Shown piece after piece: positions 31,086 to 41,099 of a stretch of DNA of 64,000 bases (its first letter is position 1; the number at the start of each line of letters is the position of its first letter). The notes beneath the pieces were generated by a model. It saw nothing but the letters and a program-made list of their open reading frames with translations, did not search any database and was not told the origin of the DNA. The stretch is from Lithodes maja (taxonomy: Eukaryota; Arthropoda; Malacostraca; Decapoda; Lithodidae), in the NCBI GenBank assembly GCA_037953745.1, contig JBAKBP010003240.1, forward strand, positions 93,571-157,570. Reading direction: 5' to 3'. Both the position numbers and the translations under genes were made by a program.

Positions 31086-31906
31086 TTTCATTTATTTAAT
31101 ATGTTTATGGCGGCTGCACTTACAGGGGCAAGCCAATTGTACTCCACTCTCAACACACACCGACTGAACGGCGAGGGTTCTCCTGCAAACAAACCCTCCC
31201 GTGACAAACAATCGGCCAAAACAATATCAGTGCCCTTAGCATGGCACACATCCAACTTGTGTTCCGGCAGCACAACAACACCTGACACTGATAAACTGCC
31301 CAGTTTATCACAAGACTGGCACTTCTCTTCGCTCTTTCCGGCAACGGGGCCTGCCAATAACCTTTCACTAGTTCTACCTTCGTGATTAGCAATGCAGCCC
31401 CGATGCGGTCTATGGTATCGTCAACTCTAGGTAATGGATAGGCTTCTGTCAGGGATAATGCCTCCACACTCGTGCAATCACCACACACACGGATCTTGCC
31501 ACTCAACTCCGGTTGCAAACTCACTGGCAACGACCACTCACGATATCCCTTATCCCTCAGACCCTTTTTCCACATGTCGTCTAGCTCTGTTTTCACGACA
31601 GGCTGTTGAGCAGGATTTATACGGTAGGGAATTAAACTGAGCCTAGCTCTGTCTCCAGCCTCCATGTCGGATTCTACCCCGTACATCAGGCCTGGAGAAG
31701 CAACAAACATGCGGATGCACTGCCACAGCCTAGTAAACAACTTATCTCGCAGAACAACATGCCTAGTGCCCTCCCACAACCCAGCCGAGACCGCAGCTTC
31801 TAACCTGTAGTCTCCCTCCTTCTCCACCTTCGTCCCTAGAACAGCCAGGTCATGAGAGGGACAATCAGTACCACCTGTGCAGTCACTCCCATAGTTCATT
31901 ATTGCC
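31086..31906 (-). pseudogene. pol: Element 1 pol remnant part 2: partial RT and RNase H end
   Basis: After a 14-bp deletion near 31905 (relative to element 3) the frame reads IMNYGSDCTGGTDCP, then LIPYRINPAQQPVVK, LRDKGYREWSLPV, GKIRVCGDC and PLPRVDDTIDRIGA. ITKVELVKGYWQAPL follows (motif A, with Asp replaced by Glu). As in element 2, RT ends at YQCQVL. In another frame the RNase H tail appears (HKLDVCHAKGTDIVLADCLS), ending near 31088. YxDD and integrase are missing. The shared junction with element 2 shows common descent of the deletion. Confidence 0.82.
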
Positions 31907-33838
31907 GATACAGTACATGCGCACCCCCACACTCCTTGCAACTACATCTGCCTGCGCAGCATCACCGCTGTTAGCGACATGGCCAGATACAGTCGGTCTA
32001 TGGTAGGGCTGTTGCATTCGACTAGAGCAGCATTGGGAGGCTATGTGACGACTGGGCACATCCACTCCACAGCCAACCTCACCAATCTGCTCAATGCCCT
32101 CCTTCTGACCACCACCCTTGGCAGCCATGGGTCGACCCTGACCTGACAACCATGTCCAAGCCTCGTCGCCCACCTTGAACCATCGAAACAATGAGGATAA
32201 CGGTCCATAAACATTCAAGTGACCTGCCTGCGGAACATCTTGCACCGCCTGAGTCGTGAGGCTCGGGTGCTCGGCACGACCAGTGGGGTATGAACCGAGC
32301 TGGTGCTGGAGCGCTGCACACTGCTGCTCAGGCAGGTGCTCTAGCGCTTCCACAGCCACCAGACTCGTGTCCCCCGCCCACTGCTCCGCCGAGACATGAC
32401 AATCCCAACTCTCCTCCACCTGTGCCCTACTGCCCCCCTCTCCTTCTCCACCTTGGCCGCTGCAGACCAACGCAGGGACAGTAGGCTGCTCAGGTGGTTG
32501 CCTCACAAACTCCCCCAACAGGTTCACATGACATGTTTCCCCGTCCTCGTGTTCGATAGCCCCGTTCCCACAACTCTCCTCCAACTGGGAACTACTAAGT
32601 CGCGGAGTGCCATCACACCCAACCATGTCACTAGGGGTGACAGGTTCTGGGGCCACTCCGGAGCTCACCTCTGAGTCAAGTACTAAGCCGCTAAGGAGAG
32701 CCGCTGGAGCAAAACTCACAAAACTCCCAACTTTAGCTTGCTCCTTCCGACCGTTCCTCCGCTGGTCTAGAGAGTGAGGAACAGGCTGTGACACTTTGGA
32801 TGCAAGAGATCTTGTAACAACGCACGCCATAGGATGTACATGACACTTCTCTACCCACTCCTGTTCCTCCCTACTCACGTCGGCCAGCTTCTCGGCAACG
32901 ACTAAGGGGGAAACCTCAGAAGTGGGCACCGCAAAGTCGTTGCCGAGAAGGAGGTCGACGCCCCCAACAGGCAAGTTCTCCACAATTCCAACATCAAACT
33001 CTTGTGTCACACCATCTACCTCCAGTTCCATCCTGACCAACGGGTATGACCTGATAGCATTGATACCTTGCACCACAACCACCCGTGCCGCGTTTATTGG
33101 TCTACCATTAAAGTTCTTCATCAAAGTCTGAGAGGCACCCGTGTCTCGCAACAGCTCAACTCCATGCTTCTTACCAGCCCACTTCACGCAGCCACGCCCT
33201 CGATGGTCGCAAAAGACATCGCAGACAGGGTTCGAGCCTTCCAGATTCTTCTCCATTGGCTGTGTCCCAGCCTCTGACGTTATATCCCGGGCAAACTCAG
33301 ACGACTTCGGGGACACCCCAATGTTGCGAGCCAAAGACACAACTGCATTAGGTAGCTTGCTTGGACAGGCTCTTTCAAAATGCCCCTTCTCATGACAATG
33401 AAAACACTCTAACTCCCCCTTGGGCTTCCCTTGAGGTGGGGAAGGGCCCTGACCCTTCTTAAACGGGACGGTATTAGGTTTATGGTCAGAATTAATATCA
33501 TTGCTCTTGTAGTTATTTTTATATGGTGTATCACTGACTCGGGGTGGTGGAATGTTGCGCCCCTTGTTACCTGCATCGTTCCGTTGTGCAGACCCGCACC
33601 CACGAATCAGCGATAGCCTATGGTCAGCCATCTCAGCTGCCTCCTGAAGAGTGTTCGGGTTCTTTTCTTTAAGATTCAACGTCAGATCGCCGCCCGTACA
33701 CTTGAAAAATTGTTCTAGAAGCATCAGTTGTTTCAACTCCTCAAACGTCGATGCCTTCTCAGAACGCAGCCAGTTTCTAAATGCATCGGACAGATCCCGG
33801 GCATGCTCAAGAAAGGTGCACTCACGACCCTTCGTTAC
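31907..33838 (-). pseudogene. pol: Element 1 gag C-terminal half, protease and pol remnant part 1
   Basis: The frame begins with the capsid end (GRECTFLEHARDLSDAF, LMLLEQFFKCTGGDLTLNLK), then an intact CCHC knuckle CFHCHEKGHFERAC. It reads straight into the protease, LLRDTGASQTLMKNF (Asp at 33143-33145) and VDLLLGNDFAVP. The following linker is shorter than in elements 2 and 3: the REKRVAQFD block is deleted. It then gives CHVNLLGEFV, FKVGDEAWTWLSGQGRP and RMQQPYHRPTVSG. The frame is lost at a 14-bp deletion near 31905. Confidence 0.85.
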
Positions 33839-33840
33839 AC

Positions 33841-34512
33841 CCGGAACTTCAATCTGTACGTCTCTGGTTGTAACTCATATGCCCGCAGGACAGCCTCCTT
33901 CAATACCTCATAATCGACACAAGACTCCATGGGCAACGCATCATATGCCTTGAGTCCTTTGCCAACCAACCTAGAGGAAACAAGGACTGCCCACTTAACC
34001 TCGGGCCATTGGTGCTCCCGGCACTTCTTCTCAAAACGCATAAAAAATTCAGTGACACCCGACTCGTCAAATACAGGGACTAACTGAAGAAGGTGCGATA
34101 AAGACTGATCAAGACCTCGATTCCCAGAACCGAGACGCTGCCCTGTTGACTCCACCCGAGACTTCTCAAGATCTATGTCTGCACAGTACTTCGTAGCCTC
34201 AACCCAAAGCTCAGCCTCCCGTATGGCCTTTCTCTCCTCAGCCTGAATCTTAGCCATTTCAAACTGCCGCTGTTGCTTAGCCATCTCAAGCTGGAAGAGC
34301 ATATCTGCAGTTAAACCTTGAGGAGGAGGAGATGCAACAATTGGAGACTCACCCAAGTGCAAACCACGCTGCCAGTGACTATCGGCCTGAAGGAACGTAC
34401 CCGGCTCCGGAGCCTGAGGGGGTGCCATGGTAGGAGTCGAGTGGAATGGGGGCTGGGCCGAAGGTGCCCCAGCTCCCACTCCACCCGAAGCCCCATGCAC
34501 CCCGCCGAGCAT
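33841..34512 (-). pseudogene. gag: Element 1 gag N-terminal half with internal deletion
   Basis: The ATG at 34512 is followed at once by LGGVHGASGGVGAG. In element 2 the same ATG begins MSDDGSVYSG, and LGGVHGA lies about 80 codons later, so a deletion has fused the start codon context to the middle of gag. The frame continues through a shorter coiled coil (LFQLEMAKQQRQFEMAKIQ) and SCAN-like capsid (LLQLVPVFDESGVTEFFMRF, WPEVKWAVLVSSRLVGKG). It ends at a 1-nt loss near 33840 (CCGGGTGTAA against CCGGGGTGTAA in element 2). Confidence 0.82.
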
Positions 34513-34721
34513 ATTGTTCACCGAAAATTCTCAACGTTTATATAAAAAAAAGGAGTACCTAAACTCTCATGCAGCACTATTCACTCAAAAATGCTTGAAG
34601 ACTCTTAAGTGTTATACTACTTGCCAAAAAAAATCTGTGTCCACTATATTCCTTTAACAAAAAAAACAAATGACCACAACACTCCTGCAATATTTCTCTA
34701 AGTTCACAAAATCCTGAGCAA

Positions 34722-34729
34722 GGTCGCCA
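34722..34729 (-). promoter_or_regulatory. Primer-binding site, element 1
   Basis: The minus strand after the 5' LTR reads AA then TGGCGACCTTGCTCAGGA, the same site as in elements 2 and 3 apart from one base downstream. Confidence 0.7.
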
Positions 34730-34731
34730 TT

Positions 34732-36579
34732 TGTTACGACCCGGACTCGTATAAAACAAGGGCTCTTAATCATTGGACTAGAAAGGCACACAGGCACAAC
34801 GGTAACACTAGATCCAACCCTCGAACTTATAATGCCGGCGCACAAAAACACCTATACCCTCCAGAGTTAAATCTGCGATAGCGGGGTATCCTATAACTCG
34901 GTATAAATGCACTACTACTACAGGCTGATGATCTCTGATACAGCCTGATCACAACAACATACAATTTTTGTTTTGTCTGTGTTTTTCCTTCCTCCGTTCA
35001 TTGTCTCAAAAAAAATAAATAAAATAAAAAAATAATAATACGTTAATAATGTATACAAGGAAAAAGATAGAGCTTAAGTAAATCACTGGAATGATTTAAT
35101 GCAAACAAGAAGAAGGTATAATTAAAGTTACTCTAAACAATAATAAACTTATCACTCCTATATTAAAGAAAGTGAATGAAAGTCCTAAAGCATCGAACAG
35201 GAATCTTCTGAAGAAAGTCTGATGCTGCTTAAGATGATCGAATCAGATTTTGAACTGTTATATAAAGCAGGAACAAGATATGACAAGTGTAGGGACATAC
35301 AGTGTTAACTGGCACGGGAATAACGATAAATGCACAATAGTATTATCTCCAACAACAAAAGAAGTACTTCCTCAGGCAACGCAAAAGCCTGCTCAGGTTG
35401 TGCAACTCAACAACAACCAAGGCTTACAATCAACGTGAATAAAAATGCTGCATACATAACATAAGAGTTTATAATCCTAATCGGGTGTCTGCTAGGCGAA
35501 TAAAGTCTAGCTGGGATGTCGTAGGCTAGGAAACAATGGCTGAGCGAGCGGCTCGTAGCCTAGCGAGGTCCTTAAGACTGTACGGCCAAATTACGTTAAA
35601 TGACGGGGTGCTCTCTTGAGAGATCCAGATCGGTAGTATCTGGTTCTCTCCTGGCGACCCTCTCAAAGTCAAAGCAAGACGAGTTAGGACAGTGTTGGGT
35701 GGCAGAGGCAAAAGCCCTCACTCGCAACACAGTGCTATACTCACAAGGTACACAGTCAGAAAGACAACCTAGGCTTCCCACGTATCCGTTGCGATTGTAC
35801 AAGTTCAACAAAACCTGGTACACATCGGAAATCAAAACATCAATAGCCTTACCCCAGTCTAGCATTAAATAGCCCAGCAGACAACCAAGAAATAGGTAGG
35901 GAGACACCGTGAGTGTGTCGAACCTCTACAGACAAAATGTTAACCCCTCCAAAATGTCTAACTAAACATGGAATATCTGAGAGCTTCAGCATATAATACG
36001 ATGGCCGATGTATGAAATCGTGCAGAACCAAAGGGGAGTTATGATGTTAAATAGATTGGAAGAAAGAGAGGTAAGAAGTTGAGAGAGAGAGAAAGTGTTC
36101 TATAGGTAGAAGTCGGGGACAGGTGGCAAGGGAGGTGTGAAGGGTATGCTGGTCAGGCAAGCTCTGAGCAAGGAAAGCACAAAGGCAGCAGGGAGTGCGG
36201 GGGGACCACTTCCTGATGCGGCAGGAGATGGTAAGGCAGCCAGCCACTCAGAGGGCCCGGCCGTGGCATGACGTCACCGAGACAACGTGTAACACTACGC
36301 GTTCTACCCTCTGCCTCCTGCACTTACTCACTCACACTCTCTAGCTGTATCATTCAGTCTTATACATTAAACTTATAACTGATGATATAAAATATAATGC
36401 ATTGTCACAGGCGAAAATAAAGACCACTTCTGTACTGCCTGTGACATGACGATTCACAAGAAAGAAAGTACAACATTGTAGATAGACTGTAGTCAAATTC
36501 ATTGCCCTGGCAAGTGTTAGCGAGTGGCCTAGCGAGCGGCTGAGCCCACGTGGCATTCTGCTAAGCTGCAGGCGTCACA
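34732..36579 (-). repeat. Element 1, 5' LTR (1848 bp, carries a 76-bp LINE-tail insert)
   Basis: It is bounded by TGTTACGACC at 34732 and GGCGTCACA at 36579, followed by GAAC. It reads through the CTAG site that is broken in the other LTR. At about 34965-35040 it has a 76-bp insert absent from the 3' LTR, which explains most of the length difference. This subfamily lacks the paired ATTGG motifs at the place they have in element 2. Confidence 0.9.
34965..35040 (+). mobile_element. Very short LINE 3'-end insertion inside an LTR
   Basis: The segment TTTTTGTTTTGTCTGTGTTT...CCTCCGTTCATTGTCTC followed by an A-rich (AAATAAATAAAAT) tail matches the 3' end of the LINE at 49185-50580 (50510-50560) and a reverse copy at 38333-38425. 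The other LTR of element 1 reads ACAATTACGTTAATAATG straight through, so this is a true insertion. It is an extreme 5' truncation, leaving only the 3' recognition region of the LINE. Confidence 0.8.
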
Positions 36580-37326
36580 GAACCTCCATAGGACTATCCC
36601 TTATTCTTCAACAATACAAAAAACAACCCTTCATCTTCCCTCAATGTTCTCGGTGTCTCTTTTTCTTCTGCTCTCACTTGGAAAGACCATATTACCAGTC
36701 TCGCTAAGGCAGCCTCCCAGAAGCTGGGTGTGTTCAACCGCCTCAAGGGGTTCTTTATCCCTGCGCAGCTACTTGCTCTGTACAGGGGCACAGTGTGTCC
36801 TTGTATGGAGTATTGTTCACATGTGTGGGGAGGATCCTCTCACACCGCACTCTTAGATAAAGCAGCAAGGAAAGCTTTTCGTATCATTAACTCCCGTCCA
36901 CTCACCAATTCTCTGCAATCTCTCTCTCTTTGGCGCAATGTTGCATCTCTCTCACTATTCTATCACTACTACAATAATCAGTTTTCCTCGGAACTTTCCC
37001 AGTGTATGCCACCTCCTCTACGTTGGGTACGCAGTACCCGCCTTGCAACACAATCCCACCCCTACTCTGTGCAACTCTCCAACCCAAGAGTGAAATGCTA
37101 TTCTCATATTTTCTTCTATTCAACTGCTGGGCTCTGGAACTTTCTCCCAGAATCAGTCTTTCTCTCTTCCTTTGACGTAAATTGCTTCAAACTCCGTGTG
37201 TCAAGGCATTATAGCTCGAACGTCCCTTGATTTCGGCCGTGTCACTCTTTGAAATCTGGGGGAGGCACTCGCTGCAGGCAGTTATGCCTTTTGTCTCCCT
37301 CATTCACATAGAAAACAAAACAAAAC
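36580..37326 (+). pseudogene. Jockey/L2-type LINE, right half (thumb, C-terminus, 3' tail)
   Basis: Immediately after the GAAC duplication (36580-36583) the frame continues, with a TAG at 36589-36591, and then LFFNNTKNNPSSSLNVLGVS, LGVFNRLKGFFIPAQLLALY, CMEYCSHVWGGSS, LWRNVASLSLFYHYY and AGLWNFLPESVFL, to a stop near 37230. The order of blocks matches the sister LINE at 49185-50485, which confirms that this is the second half of the 12.2-kb piece. A 3' UTR and an A-rich tail (AAAACAAAACAAAAC) follow to about 37326. Confidence 0.85.
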
Positions 37327-38332
37327 ATATATAACGTAAATGCAATTCCGTAAGGCAATTGGAAAACAGCGAGAGCTATGTAGGGCTTAAAATCACACAC
37401 ACACACACTCACAGGTTACTTAATCGAGGTACCGGCAGAAGAGTAAATGTGGGTAACATGACCCAAACATGGTGATGGGCTGGTCTATCAGACTGAGAAC
37501 TGAGCGATCTCTGCCATACCCATAGCTTACTCTGACTTTTCCTTTTACTTATATATTTTTTAGATATCAAGTAGATTGACCTCCCAATCTACCAAGATTG
37601 GAAGCCAAAGCGTCACATTTTTCCTTTGCCCCTCAACTTTCTATTCATAATTGCTGAGGGGCACAGAGCCCTGGGTGGGGCTTTGGTTTCCCGGGCGTTT
37701 CCTCACCCTCCTCAGCTCCCCGCCATGGAGTGGCTTCGGTCACCCAGGCTTTATTGTGGTCGGCAGGGGGGGTTCTGTGGGGGGCGCTCGGTTATGGCCT
37801 TGGCCTTGCTCGGGGCCTTGGGGCTGTTCGGCCGGGCAGCTTGGGGAACAGCAACACCAACAACAACATGACCCAAACATAACAACTCATACACCGACAT
37901 AGAAGAATCCTTCACCACTAAACACTGCTGTCGTCTATTTTGTCTGCCTGGTTTGGATAGAAGAAACATTAAGGGGAGTGTAAACGAGGCTCAATCCTGG
38001 CCGGGTGTACAAAGTTCGGCAGTTTGGCCTCAGACTTGGAGGGAGTCAGACCATGGACTGTCACTTTATACTGTGTAATATCTTACTTGGCTCCAACTAT
38101 CACAGCAACCCCAAGATTTTGAAGGATATTATCTCTCGCTTTCGCTCCCTTTTCTCCATCTATCTATTTATCTATCCATCCAATTACAACAAGGTATTTG
38201 GTGTTCTGCAGCCTTGTGACCTTCACATTACAGGTATGATGAATTACAAAAATATCATTGATGTAATACAACCTGGTGAAAATTGATAGTACGATTATAA
38301 TGTATTTAATAGGCTAGGTGTGAACAATGTAT
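37327..38332. other. No gene; CA repeat and a GC-rich patch
   Basis: A (CA)n tract lies near 37394-37412. A GC-rich block at about 37655-37860 stands out from its AT-rich surroundings and contains GGCTTCGGTCACCCAGGC and GGTCGGCAGGGGGGG. Short overlapping frames cross it but I recognise none. The phrase ATGACCCAAACAT occurs on both sides of it (near 37460 and 37868), so it may be an inserted repeat. Confidence 0.45.
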
Positions 38333-38425
38333 TTTTTGTTTTATTTTTGTTTTAAAGAGACAATGAACGGAGGAAGGAAAAACACAGATAAAACAAAAAG
38401 GTCCATGTGCCTAAAGGCATCCTCC
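38333..38425 (-). mobile_element. LINE 3'-end fragment, reverse copy
   Basis: On the minus strand it reads TTTAGGCACATGGACCTTTT, a TTTTATCTGTGTTTTTCC segment, then CCGTTCATTGTCTC and an A-rich tail. This matches the 3' UTR of the LINE at 49185-50580. No coding part is attached, so it is another extreme 5' truncation. Confidence 0.75.
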
Positions 38426-39934
38426 ATTCATAAAATGTTAATTTAAAATGTTAAAATAAAATTTAATTAGATTGCAAGGAATATTAATGAAATCAAAAGA
38501 TTAATTACTATAGCAATTGCCCTTTTATATTGACAGTTTATTCCCAAAGTAAATCAACTTACATGAAAATAACTAACAATTTATTTAAAGTTACCATCCA
38601 ATCGAGTGGAATAACCAGAAGCAGCGGCAGTCTCTCTATAAATATATAACTGCCTGCCACACGTTATTGACATTGAGCAGGACGGAAGTAATGGGATGAT
38701 GCGTGGGGGGAGAGGCAAATTTACACCAACGGATGCGCGGCAATTTTTGAATGGTAACCTTGTATTCTGGCAACATTCAAGACGTTTTTAGATTAAGGCT
38801 AGCTCATTTAGGTTTACAAATTACAATTATATATATAAGCTAAAATTAGCTATCAAATCAGAGTTGCATAAATTAGTTGCCAAAAAAACGTGCTCACTTG
38901 AATATGCTTTATTCATTTCGTCCTGGTACGTCCTATGTAAGAAAAATATGTTGCTGCAGGTGTTGTCCTTAGACATCTTGGTATTACAACTGAATTTAGT
39001 AGTACTGAGCTGCTCCACCTGTTGCCAGACACAAGATACGACTCTAGGCTTACGTCCCACACAATATCAGTATGTTACGCCCTATAGTAGTGAGAGGTCC
39101 TTATCGATGTGCATTTGTGAGAACTACATACCAATAACGAATGTGGGGTTCATTCATGTTGTAGGCCATAACTCATACTGCCTAACAAATACCATAGTTG
39201 CTAAGCTAAGTGTCTATTTCATTGAGTTATTGCAAGTGGAAAATTATGAAAAGGGATGGAATAATGCACTCAGTTAGGGGCGCGACCACCCGGCTAAATA
39301 CAAAGACAGCCTCCAACATCTCTAAATGCCACAGGACGTAGGAATGAAGCAAATATACTTTCATCTGACCTGACTTTTTCAATGGGTATTATCTCTTTTA
39401 GCTTGTTCCAATAGTTTTCGCGCTAGGGAACTAGTTATTGTGAACAAAAATTGGCAAAAACACCTCACAATATCCGGGGAAGGCATTTATAGGGAGAGTC
39501 ACGAACTACATTGCTATTGATGCAGGACAAACAAGGGTGTTGTATAAATATTTACACTTGAAGTTTCGAAAAAGGCAAATCATAGCATATTTGCACTTAT
39601 TTTTGTATATGGTAGGCTATGGCCTCTACTTTTCCACTTCAATGACACTACCATCAGTTCTTCCTCTAATAAAGCTGAACTTTGCACTCCAACTAAAAAA
39701 CCTACGTTGGATTGACTCTGTTACTATTCCTCCTTCTCCACCCCACTCTCTCTTACTTTTACTTTTGCCTAATATCTACTGTAAATATCTCTGGAATATG
39801 TACTTTCTCCTAACGTTGGGCTAAATACTAAGACGCACCAGATGTCATAACAGAAGGTACACACCTTCTGTTATGATTAGATTGATATCCAAATTTCGAA
39901 AATGGATATTAATCGTGATCGTGTATTCAACCTT
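38426..39934. other. No recognised gene; small perfect hairpin at 39846-39875
   Basis: A 137-codon frame (38864-39277) has no recognisable domain and looks like chance. At 39846-39875 a perfect 13-bp inverted repeat (CATAACAGAAGGT) with a 4-nt loop ACAC forms a hairpin. The rest is unremarkable AT-rich DNA. Confidence 0.4.
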
Positions 39935-40060
39935 TAACTGCTTATGTTCTGGGTGTTGTGTCCCGAGTTCGAATCCCTGGAGGACCATAGGGTTTCATTA
40001 GTTTATTCAAGTGCATTGGGGTTTGTAATTGATGATTAATATTAAGATCGGGGTGTTACT
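39935..40060 (+). mobile_element. tRNA-like SINE fragment (B box only)
   Basis: GAGTTCGAATCCCTGG near 39964 is a good RNA polymerase III B box. No convincing A box precedes it, and no cloverleaf can be formed. I read it as a decayed tRNA-derived SINE and not a tRNA gene. Confidence 0.4.
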
Positions 40061-40372
40061 TAATATCCAAAAGCTGTTCTTCCTTGCCGACTCCCTGCCT
40101 ATGCAAACTTTTCCGTCTCTCTATCTTACCTCTATTTTCCCATCTTGCTGGAAATTTGCTATCGTTTAACCTGTCCCAATGAAGGGTGACTGCTTTTATC
40201 TCTCCAACTATCTTTCAATTACTCACATATCTTGCGTCTCTAAAAGTTTTATATATTTTTGTTATTCAAAATTGCTCATAATCTACTTTCAGACAGCCAG
40301 TATGGTTTTCATAACGTCCTTTCTACAGGTATAAATGCTTCTCCATATACGTTGTCCCATTCAAACCTCGCA

Positions 40373-40796
40373 TTAACCTCTGAAGTGCGCATGGGGGTAA
40401 TTAGACACCTCTCCCTGTGCGCATGTATTTGAGGTGTTTCCGTCACTAAAATATTCATTGTACCATTAATAGCATTAATACTTATCCATATGCACCTATT
40501 ATGGGTTGATTATAAAGGTATTAACCTGAAACAACAATAAAACGAGTGAAAACAGCGTTTGGATGGTCAAAATCGGAGATATAGCCCGCGAGTTGTATAA
40601 TGTATGGGTGAGGCAACCTGCTTTCCCGCCAATTTCCCCCAAGGTCACTGAGACACAGTCGATCGATACTCTCTCTCTCTCTCTTGCATTCGCTTGCTAT
40701 CAGTGATGACCACACCCTGCAACCGGATTTCTAATGTTAGCACGAAAATATACCTCAGAATAAGGGAATAACAGGGAAAATAGGTGATAACTGAAG
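40373..40796 (-). repeat. Dispersed repeat family M5 (partner at about 55820-56259)
   Basis: On the minus strand TATCACCTATTTTCCCTGTT, then ATTCCCTTATT, a TATATTTTCGTG segment, a GA-rich run, ATTTTGACCATCCAAAC and TTTTATTGTTGTTTCAGG occur in the same order as on the plus strand at 55826-56110. One end lies at TTAACCTC (40373). The element is probably a MITE, but I did not find a good inverted end on the other side. Confidence 0.5.
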
Positions 40797-40828
40797 GAAT
40801 ACAAAGGAATACAAAGGAATACAAAGGA
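40796..40828. repeat. 10-bp AATACAAAGG tandem repeat, about three units
   Basis: Three consecutive AATACAAAGG units, the last slightly altered. Confidence 0.7.
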
Positions 40829-41099
40829 GAACAAACTGCAACAGACCTATTGGTCCTTACGGGGCAGTTTGGATATCTAAAACTACTAATCTACTGACTA
40901 CGAGGTAGAGAAAAGGATAGCAAAGAAGAAGGCTCCTCCCCACCCACCACTCCCTCCAGCTAATGCTGGCATGGAAACAGATAGGAAAAATACCATGCAG
41001 TATTTAAAAACTGACACGGAAATTCGGACAGGACAGGGAGAAAAAAGAAGTTGATTTGTAATCTAAGCTAACTCTATTTACTACAATTCTGAAAGGGAA

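Larger units (their letters stand above)
12709..36579 (-). mobile_element. LTR retrotransposon element 1 (outermost, Gmr1-like, defective)
   Basis: This minus-strand element has its 5' LTR at 34732-36579, internal region at 30802-34731, and a 3' LTR broken into 12709-13676 and 30008-30801 by element 2. The termini are TG...CA, with a GAAC duplication. The internal region (3930 bp) carries broken gag, protease, a remnant of integrase C-terminus, partial RT and the end of RNase H. It sits inside a LINE and hosts elements 2 and 3. The two LTRs differ at many sites by eye, consistent with it being the oldest of the three. Confidence 0.92.

Noticed and set aside
38864..39277. 137-codon frame as a possible host gene
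   Set aside because: No recognisable domain, no supporting splice or promoter context, and a composition like the surrounding AT-rich DNA.
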